A stretch of 64,000 nt of DNA from Anaerotardibacter muris. GTDB lineage: Bacteria; Actinomycetota; Coriobacteriia; Coriobacteriales; Eggerthellaceae. The first letter of the stretch is position 1; every line of letters begins with the position of its first letter. Below, piece after piece: positions 55,249 through 63,911 of this stretch. The stretch covers positions 62,001-126,000 of the forward strand of contig NZ_CALPCD010000003.1 of NCBI RefSeq assembly GCF_943192915.1, given 5' to 3'. The notes beneath the pieces are model-generated. The model was not told where the DNA came from. It saw only the letters and a program-made list of their open reading frames with translations, and did no database searches. The translations under genes and the position numbers were made by a program.

Positions 55249-56133
55249 ATGCCGCGGCTTTCTTCCCTTGCTTCTGTTGCTGACACACGCGCTGTTCTTG
55301 ATCAGTTTGGCCTTATGACTAAGAAGGCGCTTGGTCAGCATTTCCTTATCAATGATGGTATCGTAGCCCGTATCTGCGCTCTTGCTGAGCTCACCAAAGA
55401 AGATAAGGTGGTCGAGATAGGTCCTGGCATCGGCACGCTTACTGAAGCGCTCCTTAAAGAGGCGGGAGAGGTGGTGTCAATCGAGCGCGACACAGACCTT
55501 CCTGCAGTGCTCGCTCAAACGCTCGAACCATGGAGCTCGTCTTTCACGCTGGTTGCAGCCGACGCGCTTGAGGTATATCCCGCCGATCTTCCTTTTGCTC
55601 CGAACAAGCTGGTGGCGAATCTTCCCTACGCGGTAGCAGCAACACTGGTGCTCGACTATTTCGAGCGCTTCTCGTCCCTTCAGAGCGCCACTATCATGGT
55701 GCAAGCGGAAGTAGCTGAACGTATGAGCGCGGCGCCAGGCACGAAGAACTACGGAGCTTATACGGTCAAGCTGAATCTTTTTGCGCACGCTGCGGGCAAG
55801 TTCTCGGTCGCCGAAAGCAATTTCTTTCCTCCGCCACGAGTGAAGAGCACGGTGATCCGTCTTGATCGTAATGAAGACCCGCTCGACCCTGTACTTGCTC
55901 AAGCAACGATGACCATGGCAGATGCAGCTTTTGAGAACCGTCGTAAGACCCTCTCGAATTCCATGAAGACCTACTTCGATCGTATGCGCCCCGATCTTGA
56001 TGTTGCTGAGATGCTGCCCTTCCTCTTTGAAGAAGCCAGTATCGATCCTAAAGTAAGAGGGGAGAAGCTCAAGCTGAGCGAATATCTGCGTCTTGGCGAA
56101 GCTTTCTTGCATTTCACTGATCACAAGAACTGA
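55249..56133 (+). CDS. rsmA: 16S rRNA dimethyladenosine transferase RsmA/KsgA
   Basis: Methylates two adjacent adenosines near the 3' end of 16S rRNA with SAM. The 294-residue protein has KKALGQHFLINDGIVARI, the SAM-binding VVEIGPGIGTLTEAL, VSIERD, the catalytic LVANLPYAVAATLVL (NLPY) and FFPPPRVKSTVIRL. AAGGAGG lies 13 bp upstream inside the preceding gene, whose stop directly touches the ATG, so translation is coupled. Confidence 0.95.
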   Translation: MPRLSSLASVADTRAVLDQFGLMTKKALGQHFLINDGIVARICALAELTKEDKVVEIGPGIGTLTEALLKEAGEVVSIERDTDLPAVLAQTLEPWSSSFTLVAADALEVYPADLPFAPNKLVANLPYAVAATLVLDYFERFSSLQSATIMVQAEVAERMSAAPGTKNYGAYTVKLNLFAHAAGKFSVAESNFFPPPRVKSTVIRLDRNEDPLDPVLAQATMTMADAAFENRRKTLSNSMKTYFDRMRPDLDVAEMLPFLFEEASIDPKVRGEKLKLSEYLRLGEAFLHFTDHKN

Positions 56134-56245
56134 ATATGAAGACCCATTGCGTCATATCAGAGCAAGTCGCATCAAACCATCGTGAACAATATCAGTTGTC
56201 TTCAAGCTATAAAACCGACCGTTTGCAAGTATGAAGAGGGTATCT

Positions 56246-56275
56246 TTGTACAAACACCCGGGTGCGTGTTACTAT
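56246..56275 (+). promoter_or_regulatory. veg promoter with embedded palindrome
   Basis: TTGTAC, an 18-bp spacer and TACTAT (56270-56275). The spacer holds the perfect 10-bp palindrome CACCCGGGTG (56255-56264), a possible operator. Confidence 0.5.
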
Positions 56276-56311
56276 AGATGAGTTTTACTGTGTCGATTTG
56301 AGGAAGTGTTT

Positions 56312-56680
56312 ATGGATTTAGCAAAGCAAGCGCAGATCGTAGATGGTATTCATGATGTTCTTTCCGATTTCGTCGGCCAAAAATTGCGTGTTCGTGCGAA
56401 TATGGGCCGCTCAAAGATCGTTGAGAGTGAAGGCGTATTGAAGCAGGTTCATCCTCGACTCTTCATCATGGAAGTGAAGCGTAAGCGCGGCGTTGCTGCT
56501 CGACAGTCTTATCAGTATGTCGACATCCTTACTGGCATGGTCGAGCTCAGCCAGAATGGTGAAGCATTGTTCGGTCCCTTCATCGAAGAACCTGAAGCCG
56601 AAGAGCTCGTTCCCGTAACGACCGATAGCTCTGTTTCTGTTGAGGCTGCTAGCGCTACTACGGTCGCTCCCACACTCTAA
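56312..56680 (+). CDS. veg: Veg family protein
   Basis: The 122-residue protein matches the Veg family (DUF1021): GQKLRVRANMGRSKIVESEG, then RLFIMEVKRKRG and RQSYQYVDILTGMVEL, an SH3-like small fold. In Bacillus, Veg is highly expressed and linked to biofilm regulation and to early outgrowth. Location right after rsmA is conserved. The last 35 residues are an Ala/Val/Thr-rich extension. The ATG has a GAGGAAG RBS five bases away. Confidence 0.9.
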   Translation: MDLAKQAQIVDGIHDVLSDFVGQKLRVRANMGRSKIVESEGVLKQVHPRLFIMEVKRKRGVAARQSYQYVDILTGMVELSQNGEALFGPFIEEPEAEELVPVTTDSSVSVEAASATTVAPTL

Positions 56681-56709
56681 ACGTACTAACCTCATTACCA
56701 TAGAACAAA

Positions 56710-56739
56710 CCCCCGACAGCGCTTGCTCTCGGGGGTTTT
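56710..56739. terminator. Bidirectional terminator between veg and galU
   Basis: CCCCCGA pairs with TCGGGGG, followed by TTTT. It serves convergent veg (+) and galU (-). Confidence 0.8.
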
Positions 56740-56764
56740 CTATTCAAGGGCTTATCGAGTTAGA

Positions 56765-57583
56765 TCAAGCGTTTTGCTGCATGCGCGCGTAGAGACGATT
56801 GTTGGTATCGAGCCAGCTTTCGATCGTGCCCGTATCGAAGCCATCTTCTTCGTCGATGACGAGCGCATACATCTCTTCTTCTTTGAGCGCCTCAGCAAGC
56901 GCGTCAGTAAGCTGGATCTCTCCACCTGCACCAGGAGCGGTTTCTGCCAACAGCTCCATAACGCGCGGTGAGAGAAGATAGCGACCGAATGCTGCTAGAT
57001 TGGTGGGAGCATCTTCAACTGCAGGTTTTTCAACGAGCGAGGATATCTTCCACACGTCATCTTCTATCTGGGCACCATCGATAACGCCAAAACGATCGAC
57101 CTGGTCCTTGGGAACAGGCAGCACCGCAATGACATTCGCGCCATCATGTTGGTCTGATATCTCTTTCATACGAACGAGCATCTTGTTCTCTGGAACGAGC
57201 ACATCACCTAGGAGCACGAAGAACGCCTCATCTTCGATCTTGTCTGCAGCGCAATGCACCGCATGGCCAAGACCCAAAGGTTCATCCTGGTATACGTAGC
57301 TCACGTTAAGGCTCCCAGCATGAGCCACTTTATCGGCATAAGAATCCTTACCGCGGCTGCGCAATTCAGCTTCCAGTTCTGGGTTAGGCGTGAAGTGTTC
57401 CTCGATGGATTTCTTGTCACGGCTGTTGATGATGATGACTTCGTCAGCGCCTGATGCCAGCCCTTCTTCCACTACATACTGGATGGCAGGCTTATCGACC
57501 ACTAAGAGCATCTCTTTAGGTTGAGCCTTCGTAGCCGGCAAGAACCGACTCCCCAGTCCCGCCGCAGGAATGAGCGCCTTCAT
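56765..57583 (-). CDS. galU: UTP-glucose-1-phosphate uridylyltransferase
   Basis: Makes UDP-glucose for glycolipids and wall polymers. The 272-residue protein has IPAAGLGSRFLPATKAQPKE, VVDKPAIQYVVEEGLASG, FFVLLGDVLVP and VSSLVEKP-type motif WKISSLVEKP, with GRYLLSPRVMELL and EIQLTDALAEAL. Length is a little shorter than the 290-300 usual. It is divergent from copy D of the structured element and rpsT lies upstream on the same strand. Confidence 0.94.
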   Translation of the reverse strand: MKALIPAAGLGSRFLPATKAQPKEMLLVVDKPAIQYVVEEGLASGADEVIIINSRDKKSIEEHFTPNPELEAELRSRGKDSYADKVAHAGSLNVSYVYQDEPLGLGHAVHCAADKIEDEAFFVLLGDVLVPENKMLVRMKEISDQHDGANVIAVLPVPKDQVDRFGVIDGAQIEDDVWKISSLVEKPAVEDAPTNLAAFGRYLLSPRVMELLAETAPGAGGEIQLTDALAEALKEEEMYALVIDEEDGFDTGTIESWLDTNNRLYARMQQNA

Positions 57584-57687
57584 AAAACTACCTCGTTGTT
57601 TAAGTAACTAGTAATGCAAAACAATCTTACCAAATATAATCCCCATCACCATAGAGTGGTTTCTTTTTGCCCTCCAAAAATCTCCTG

Positions 57688-57869
57688 CGCAAACAGCGAG
57701 GATGTAGGGGTAGGGTCGTAGATTCACTCTGAACACTAACTTGGAAAAGATAGAATCAATCGAAGATTGATTCGCGTAATAATGCATGAAGCAGTGGAGC
57801 GCATGAGCCGAAGGCGAACAGCGAAACAGGTGAATCCGAGACCTCACCCCTGCAGCCTCGCTGCTTGCG
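57688..57869 (+). repeat. Structured dispersed element, copy D
   Basis: Outer arms CGCAAACAGCGAGG (57688) and CCTCGCTGCTTGCG (57856-57869) pair at 13 of 14 positions; GTAGGGGT/ACCCCTGC, GGTC/GACC and GATTCAC/GTGAATC follow. The hairpin GAATCAATC-gaa-GATTGATTC lies at 57752-57772. The core GAGCCGAAGGCGAACAGCG is intact. Unlike the other copies it does not follow a + strand gene: rpsT and galU are both on the - strand. Confidence 0.8.
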
Positions 57870-57886
57870 GTATGACTTAATAAGGG

Positions 57887-57912
57887 CAAAAAGAAACCCG
57901 GCAAACACCGGG
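57887..57912 (-). terminator. Terminator of rpsT
   Basis: On the - strand CCCGG-tgtttg-CCGGG is followed by TTTCTTTTT. A perfect palindrome GACGGATCCGTC lies between it and rpsT at about 57931-57942. Confidence 0.75.
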
Positions 57913-57965
57913 CAACTTTTTCGATATGCGGACGGATCCGTCTTAAAACAAATGATAGGGAAGGG

Positions 57966-58532
57966 TTATTCTTCGCCGTCTGCAGCTTCAGCCTCTTCGA
58001 TAGCTTCAGCTTCGGCAGCTTCCTGAACTTCCTCTTCCTGGGCTGCTTCTTCTTCAGCAGCAGCTTCTGCTTCGGCAGCTGCCTCGGCTTCAGCCTTCTT
58101 CTTTGCGGCAGCAGCTTGCTCCTTCTGGGTCTTCTTGCGGCGCTTGTCCTTTTCAGCGGATGCAGCAGCCATGGCTTCCTTGCGAGCAGCCTTAGCAGCA
58201 GCCTTCTTGGAGCCAGTCTTTTCAGGAGCCTTCTTCTCCTTGGGCTTGTAAGCAGCAATATCTTCAGGAGTGACGATGGTGTTGACGAGCTTCATGATGC
58301 CAGACTTACGGTTAGCAGCCTGATTCTTATGGATGACACCCTTGGTGACCGCACGATCGAGCAGGCGGCATGCAGCAAGCGCTGCAGCGTAAGCTTCTGC
58401 GCCAGCCTTAGCTTCAACAGCTTCATGGACTGCGCGGGTAGCGGTCTTCAATTCAGAACGCACTGCACGATTGCGCTTGCGAGCTTTCTCGTTGGTGATG
58501 ATTCGCTTTTTTTGACTTTTGATGTTCGCCAC
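57966..58532 (-). CDS. rpsT: 30S ribosomal protein S20 with long acidic/alanine-rich tail
   Basis: S20 binds 16S rRNA early in 30S assembly. Residues 1 to about 85 match S20 ([40 protein letters not shown]). The total of 188 residues is about twice normal. The extra 100 residues start with Lys/Ala-rich [20 protein letters not shown] and end with an almost pure Ala/Glu stretch ([20 protein letters not shown]), probably a long helix or disordered tail. There is no sign of a frameshift. Confidence 0.9.
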   Translation of the reverse strand: MANIKSQKKRIITNEKARKRNRAVRSELKTATRAVHEAVEAKAGAEAYAAALAACRLLDRAVTKGVIHKNQAANRKSGIMKLVNTIVTPEDIAAYKPKEKKAPEKTGSKKAAAKAARKEAMAAASAEKDKRRKKTQKEQAAAAKKKAEAEAAAEAEAAAEEEAAQEEEVQEAAEAEAIEEAEAADGEE

Positions 58533-58756
58533 GTTTTATCCTCCATTGAAATACAAGTTGTAGACGAAAGCCTTAGAATCGTAACATAACTTTTTGAGTG
58601 CGTGTAGTTTTGGTCGATAAATTGTTCGCCAAGGCAGCATTGTGGTGGTCGGATGGGCTAGAATCGTATCTTGCACCTCTTCAAGCAGCTATGCGCCAAG
58701 AGAATGCGAACCTTTGATACGCGTTGGTCATCTCGAACCGAAGGATAGCAACCTCT

Positions 58757-60562
58757 ATGTCCATCGATCCCCAATACATCCGCAATTTCTCGATCATTGC
58801 GCATATTGACCATGGCAAATCCACCCTGTCAGACCGTATCCTCGAACTGACCGAGACCGTTTCTTCGCGCGACATGAAAGAGCAGGTGCTCGACTCCATG
58901 GAGATCGAGCGCGAACGCGGCATCACCATCAAGAGCCAAGCAGTACGCGTGGATTATCGTGCTGAAGATGGACAGCTCTATCACTTCAATCTTATCGACA
59001 CGCCTGGTCATGTCGACTTCACCTATGAAGTGTCTCGCTCTTTGGCAGCGTGTGAAGGCGCTGTGCTCGTGGTCGATGCTACGCAGGGCGTAGAAGCACA
59101 GACTGTGGCCAATGCCATGATGGCGATGAATGCCAACCTTGAGATAATCCCGCTGATCAACAAGATCGACCTTCCTGCAGCAGACCCAGAGCGTGTGCGT
59201 GCCGAGATCGAAGACGTGCTCGCGATCCCAGCCGACGATGCGATCTTGGCGAGCGGTAAGACTGGTGAAGGTATCGACGACCTACTCGAGGCTATCGTGT
59301 ACAACATCCCTGCGCCAGTGGGGGAAAGCGATGCTCCACTGCGCGCGCTCATTTTCGATTCTTATTTCGATGCGTATCGCGGTGTTGTGGCGCTCGTACG
59401 CGTGGTCGATGGGTCTTTGCGAAAAGGTCAAGAGATCCGCATGATGGCAACCAATACCACCACGCTCGTTGAAGAAGCTGGCGTGCGCAAACCTACGGAA
59501 GTTCCGGTCGAATCGCTCGGTGTGGGCGAAGTAGGGTATCTGGTCACGGGCTTGAAGGATCCCGCTCAAGTGAAAGTGGGTGACACCATCACCAATGCGG
59601 TGGGGGGCTGCGAAGAGCCGCTGCCTGGCTATCGCGATGTGAAACCTATGGTCTTCACAGGCTTGTTCCCGATCGATGGCGATCAGTACGAACCGCTCAA
59701 AGATGCGCTCGAGAAGCTTTCCCTGAACGATCCTGCGCTCATCTATGAAGCAGAGACCTCCCATGCACTTGGCTTTGGCTTCCGTGTTGGATTCTTGGGA
59801 TTGCTCCATATGGAAGTGATCAAGGAACGCCTTGAGCGTGAATTCGGTCTTGACCTGCTTGCTACTGCACCTTCCGTGGAATACCACGTCTACAAGACCA
59901 ATGGTGAGATGATCTCGCTCCACTCTCCTCAAGATATGCCCGATGCTGCCGAGATCGACCATATCGAAGAACCGTATCTGAAAGCTAAGATCCTCATCCC
60001 GCCCGATTATGTGGGTGCGGTCATGGACCTTACCGTGGCGCGTCGTGGCAACTTCATCACCATGAACTATCTCTCTACCACTACCGTGGAGATGCTCTGG
60101 AACATCCCGCTCTCTGAACTGATCATGGACTATTTCGATCAGCTGAAGAGCAGGACCAAAGGATATGCATCGCTCGATTACGACTTCGATGAATATAAGA
60201 CCTCGAAGTTGGTGAAGCTTGATATCCTGCTCGCTGGAAAGCCGATCGATGCACTTTCCTTCATCGTGCATAACGACAAGGCATACGATCGCGGACGCGT
60301 ACTGGTGGAGAAGCTCAAGGGCATCATCCCACGTCAGATGTTCGAGATCCCCATTCAAGCAGCAGTGGGTTCTCGCGTGCTCTCGCGACAGACCGTGCGC
60401 GCTATGCGCAAGGACGTTCTTGCCAAGTGCTACGGCGGTGACATCACCCGTAAGCGTAAGCTGCTGGAGAAGCAGAAGCAAGGTAAGAAGCGCATGAAGA
60501 GCATCGGTAGCGTTGAGGTGCCGCAAGAAGCATTCATGGCTATCCTCAAGGTAGACGAATAG
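58757..60562 (+). CDS. lepA: Elongation factor 4 (LepA)
   Basis: Ribosome-bound GTPase that aids translation under stress. The 601-residue product has [20 protein letters not shown] (P-loop), [30 protein letters not shown], the NKID motif, and the LepA-specific C-terminal domain with [20 protein letters not shown]. The ATG at 58757 is favoured: family members start a few residues before YIRNFSI. It is divergent from rpsT; dus follows after 12 bp. Confidence 0.95.
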   Translation: MSIDPQYIRNFSIIAHIDHGKSTLSDRILELTETVSSRDMKEQVLDSMEIERERGITIKSQAVRVDYRAEDGQLYHFNLIDTPGHVDFTYEVSRSLAACEGAVLVVDATQGVEAQTVANAMMAMNANLEIIPLINKIDLPAADPERVRAEIEDVLAIPADDAILASGKTGEGIDDLLEAIVYNIPAPVGESDAPLRALIFDSYFDAYRGVVALVRVVDGSLRKGQEIRMMATNTTTLVEEAGVRKPTEVPVESLGVGEVGYLVTGLKDPAQVKVGDTITNAVGGCEEPLPGYRDVKPMVFTGLFPIDGDQYEPLKDALEKLSLNDPALIYEAETSHALGFGFRVGFLGLLHMEVIKERLEREFGLDLLATAPSVEYHVYKTNGEMISLHSPQDMPDAAEIDHIEEPYLKAKILIPPDYVGAVMDLTVARRGNFITMNYLSTTTVEMLWNIPLSELIMDYFDQLKSRTKGYASLDYDFDEYKTSKLVKLDILLAGKPIDALSFIVHNDKAYDRGRVLVEKLKGIIPRQMFEIPIQAAVGSRVLSRQTVRAMRKDVLAKCYGGDITRKRKLLEKQKQGKKRMKSIGSVEVPQEAFMAILKVDE

Positions 60563-60574
60563 GCCTGCTTGCCT

Positions 60575-61576
60575 ATGAGCACGAATGATCTCTACCAGGA
60601 TAGACGCATCATCCTTGCCCCCATGGCAGGGGTGAGCGACGATGCGTTTCGCGAGATCTGCCTTTCATTTGGTGCGCAGCTCACCTACACCGAGATGGTA
60701 TCAGCGAAAGCTTTGAGCTATGGGAATGTTAAGACGCGTGACTTACTCGCACTAGCACCTTCGGAAGATAAGGTAGCAGTACAGATATTCGGTCATGAAC
60801 CCGACACCATGGCAAACGAAGCTTACGAGCTCGAGCAGGCCATGGGTGATGCGATCTTCTCCATCGATATCAATATGGGTTGCCCAGCGCGCAAGATCGC
60901 TGGCAAAGGCGATGGCTCTGCGCTCATGCGCGATCCCGTTCTTGCAGCCAAGATCGTGAGTGCTGTTGAGAACAAAGTTGCAGCTCCTGTTACCGTTAAG
61001 ATGCGTCGTGGATTCGAAATGGGCCACGAGACCGCTCCTGAACTAGCTCACATCGTCGAAGGGTCGGGAGCTGCTGCGGTGGCGGTCCATGGCCGTTTCG
61101 CCCAACAGTTCTATCAAGGCGATGCCTGCTGGGACACCATCGCTCGCGTAAAGGAACGTGTCTCTATTCCAGTGGTCGGCAATGGGGATATCACTTCAGG
61201 AGCACGCGCGAAGGCGATGCTCGAACAAACTGGCTGCGACGCCATCATGGTAGGGCGGGGTGCTGAAGGAAACCCCTGGATATTCACCGATATCAAGGCG
61301 GTATTAGAGGGCAGCGAAGTGCCGACTGCACCTTCTGCGAGCGAACGCATCGATATCGCATTGAAGCATGCTCGGATGCTCGCTGATCAATATGACGACA
61401 ACATCGTGAAGATGCGCAAGCATGCCATGTGGTATTTGCGCGGTCTACGCGGAGCGACCAAGGCCCGTCGCGCCATCAATGATGCCGTCACCTATGATGA
61501 TTTTGCTCGTATCTTCCAGGAAGTGCTCGAGCTCCAAGATCAGCCTGAAGCGTCTAAGGTGGAGGAGAATCGATGA
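60575..61576 (+). CDS. dus: tRNA-dihydrouridine synthase
   Basis: FMN enzyme that reduces uridines in tRNA D-loops. The 333-residue protein has ILAPMAGVSDDAFREICLSF, the catalytic Cys in SIDINMGCPARKIAGKGDGS, VTVKMRRGFE, VHGRFAQQFYQG, VGNGDITSG and IMVGRGAEGNPWIF, all DusB-like. There is no clear RBS at the ATG; translation may be coupled to lepA 12 bp upstream. hemW overlaps its end by 4 bp. Confidence 0.94.
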   Translation: MSTNDLYQDRRIILAPMAGVSDDAFREICLSFGAQLTYTEMVSAKALSYGNVKTRDLLALAPSEDKVAVQIFGHEPDTMANEAYELEQAMGDAIFSIDINMGCPARKIAGKGDGSALMRDPVLAAKIVSAVENKVAAPVTVKMRRGFEMGHETAPELAHIVEGSGAAAVAVHGRFAQQFYQGDACWDTIARVKERVSIPVVGNGDITSGARAKAMLEQTGCDAIMVGRGAEGNPWIFTDIKAVLEGSEVPTAPSASERIDIALKHARMLADQYDDNIVKMRKHAMWYLRGLRGATKARRAINDAVTYDDFARIFQEVLELQDQPEASKVEENR

Positions 61577-62718
61577 AGATCCCTGGGGGAGATATACTAG
61601 AGGATCAATACCCCTACAAGGCTCTTTACCTGCATATTCCTTTTTGCAAGAGCAAGTGCCTCTATTGTGATTTCAACAGCGAAGCTATCTCATCGAATGA
61701 TGAAGCAATCGAGCGCTATGTGGATGATCTGATACTACAGATCCGTGCGGCTTCACGCGCAGACTTGCTCGGCTCGCTTGATACGGTCTATATCGGTGGA
61801 GGCACGCCAACGCACATAGGGAACAAAGAGCTGAGTCGTTTGCTCTATGGTCTTTCGCTCTCCATGCACCTCACACCAGAGGTCGAATGTACTTTGGAAG
61901 TAAACCCTGAAAGCTTGACCGAGGCGATGGTGAAGGATCTCTTCGCTCTGGGCGTTACGCGACTTTCGATCGGCGTCCAGTCTTTTGACGATGAGGTCTT
62001 GAAGACCCTCGGGCGTGCGCATGATGCAGCTCAAGCTAAACGCGCTATCGAGCTTGCTCAGATCCGATTCACCAACATAAGCGTCGATCTGATGTGTGGT
62101 CTTCCTGGTCAGACGAAAGAATCATTCATCGCCTCGCTCAAGACAGCGGTCGATCTTGGTGTTACCCACATCAGCATCTATCCGCTCTCCATCGAAGAAG
62201 GAACACCATTGCATGGGCTCATGGAGCGTCAAGCTTTTGCTGAAACAGAAGACGACCTTGGAGAATATGCCGCAGAGATGATGCTGCTCGCACAGGAGTA
62301 TCTTGAGACACAAGGTTTCCATCGCTACGAGGTAGCGAGCTACGCCAAACCAGGTTTCGAATGTCGTCATAATAAGGCCTATTGGACTGGTAAACCATAT
62401 CTCGGTATCGGTCGCGCTGCAGTGACCATGAAACAAAACTACGATGAACGCATTCGCATGATGGATAGCCAGGTCCAAGAAGAGCTATCGCGGCCTGAGT
62501 ATCTGGTAGAGGATCTGATGCTGGGGATGCGTATGAGCAGGGGAGTGTCGGTGAAGTTCGCCGTGCAGGTAGACGAAGAAGTACCGGGTGCTCTCGATGC
62601 TTTCAAAGAACTGATCGATTCTGGCTATGTGAAAGAGGTTGATGGTAGATTCGAGCCCACCGAGAAAGGTTGGCTCTGGGGTAATGCGCTCTATGGTCGT
62701 TTGCTCGAACTTGCCTGA
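61573..62718 (+). CDS. hemW: HemW-type radical SAM protein (coproporphyrinogen dehydrogenase-like)
   Basis: The 381-residue protein has the radical-SAM CxxxCxxC at Cys25, Cys29 and Cys32 (HIPFCKSKCLYCDF), the SAM-binding TVYIGGGTPTHI, LEVNPESLT, and LSIGVQSFDDEVLKTLGRAH. CxxxCxxC with a shorter N-terminus fits HemW, a heme chaperone, rather than HemN. The ATG overlaps the dus stop by 4 bp. The C-terminal winged helix (MLGMRMSRGVSV) is present. hrcA and dnaJ next to hemW is a widespread order. Confidence 0.92.
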   Translation: MKIPGGDILEDQYPYKALYLHIPFCKSKCLYCDFNSEAISSNDEAIERYVDDLILQIRAASRADLLGSLDTVYIGGGTPTHIGNKELSRLLYGLSLSMHLTPEVECTLEVNPESLTEAMVKDLFALGVTRLSIGVQSFDDEVLKTLGRAHDAAQAKRAIELAQIRFTNISVDLMCGLPGQTKESFIASLKTAVDLGVTHISIYPLSIEEGTPLHGLMERQAFAETEDDLGEYAAEMMLLAQEYLETQGFHRYEVASYAKPGFECRHNKAYWTGKPYLGIGRAAVTMKQNYDERIRMMDSQVQEELSRPEYLVEDLMLGMRMSRGVSVKFAVQVDEEVPGALDAFKELIDSGYVKEVDGRFEPTEKGWLWGNALYGRLLELA

Positions 62719-62800
62719 ACCCCTACGGGCTTATGCCGACCATTTACTGTCAACCATATAAGTAGATTCCTTGCCGATGGCGTTTTTGTTCTGTGTAGGA

Positions 62801-62827
62801 TTAGCACTCTCATCTCTACATTGCTAA
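62801..62827. promoter_or_regulatory. Degenerate CIRCE operator
   Basis: TTAGCACTC, 9 bases, then CATTGCTAA. The left half is a perfect CIRCE half-site; the right matches GAGTGCTAA at 7 of 9 positions. It lies 25 bp before the hrcA GTG, as expected for HrcA autoregulation. Confidence 0.75.
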
Positions 62828-62852
62828 AATGCCTTGTAACGAAAGGAGGAAC

Positions 62853-63875
62853 GTGCTCTCAGACCGCCGACAGATCGTGCTCAAGATGCTCATCAATGAG
62901 TATATCGCTCATGCGCTTCCTATTGGTTCGCGTACGCTGATCGATCGCTATCAGCTCGACATCAGCTCGGCGACCGTACGTAACGAGCTCTCACATCTTG
63001 AAGATGCGGGTTACCTCACGTCTCCGCACACTTCCGCTGGGCGCGTTCCTACCGATTTCGGTTATCGAACCTTCGTTGATGATCTGCTCGAGAACCTTCC
63101 CGATTCCCCTGATCCAGCGATCCTGCGCGAATTGTATCAAGATGCTTCTGAATTGGATGATCTACTCGATAAGACCTCTCAGGTGCTCGCGCGATTCACG
63201 AACTGTTTGACCATGATCGTTCCGAATACGCTCACCAATGTTGCGATTTCGCGCATCACCTTGGTCATGGTCTCCACCTCGCGTCTGGTCGCGATCATCG
63301 TAAGCGAAGATGGCACGGTGTTCGACCAGGCGATCGATACCACTGAAGCTATTACCCCTGAACATGTGGCAGCGATCGAGACCGCATTGAACGAACTTTA
63401 CGCAGGGGTGACCATCGCAGCCGATGCTGCAACATCATCCGAGCAAAACTCGATGCGCACGATGGCTTCGCTCAACGAGATGCGAAAAGATCCGCTCTTC
63501 CTTCTGGTAGAACAAGAGGTTCTTTCATGCTGCGCTCATCAAAAGACACAGCATGCTCATACGCTTGGTCTTTCGCGCCTGCTCGATCAGCCTGAATTCA
63601 GCGATTCATCTCGTCTTTCTCCTGTGGTCGAAAAGCTAGAGGACGAAACGATCCTCTTCCATTTGATGAACGATGCGCCTGAGAGCGATCTGCCTATCGT
63701 ACGCATCGGACACGAGAATCCCGCCTCTGAGCTTTCTGCGATCTCGGTAGTAGCAACCCCGTATTCGTCAGGCACACAACGAGGCATGATCGCGGTCATC
63801 GGCCCTACACGCATGAATTATGAACAAGCGATCAAGGCGGTTCGTGCCGCCAAGACGCTCCTGCAAGACTCATAA
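62853..63875 (+). CDS. hrcA: Heat-inducible transcription repressor HrcA
   Basis: Repressor of heat-shock operons that binds CIRCE. The GTG at 62853 follows AAAGGAGG; the frame is open further upstream but without an RBS. The 340-residue product has the winged HTH (VLKMLINEYIAHALPIGSRT, SATVRNELSHLEDAGYLTSP) and the conserved HTSAGRVPTDFGYRTFVD. The GAF-like effector domain follows, ending AVIGPTRMNYEQAIKAV. dnaJ follows after 36 bp, the order hrcA-dnaJ being usual. Confidence 0.95.
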   Translation: MLSDRRQIVLKMLINEYIAHALPIGSRTLIDRYQLDISSATVRNELSHLEDAGYLTSPHTSAGRVPTDFGYRTFVDDLLENLPDSPDPAILRELYQDASELDDLLDKTSQVLARFTNCLTMIVPNTLTNVAISRITLVMVSTSRLVAIIVSEDGTVFDQAIDTTEAITPEHVAAIETALNELYAGVTIAADAATSSEQNSMRTMASLNEMRKDPLFLLVEQEVLSCCAHQKTQHAHTLGLSRLLDQPEFSDSSRLSPVVEKLEDETILFHLMNDAPESDLPIVRIGHENPASELSAISVVATPYSSGTQRGMIAVIGPTRMNYEQAIKAVRAAKTLLQDS

Positions 63876-63911
63876 GCCACGAATACGAACGAAGAACAGA
63901 AAGAACACTCC

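Noticed and set aside
57688..57869. Elements as a named ribozyme or HEARO/omega RNA
   Set aside because: I could not match the conserved core to a hammerhead, twister or other catalytic core I know, and no IscB/TnpB-type gene is present. A search is needed, so no name is claimed.
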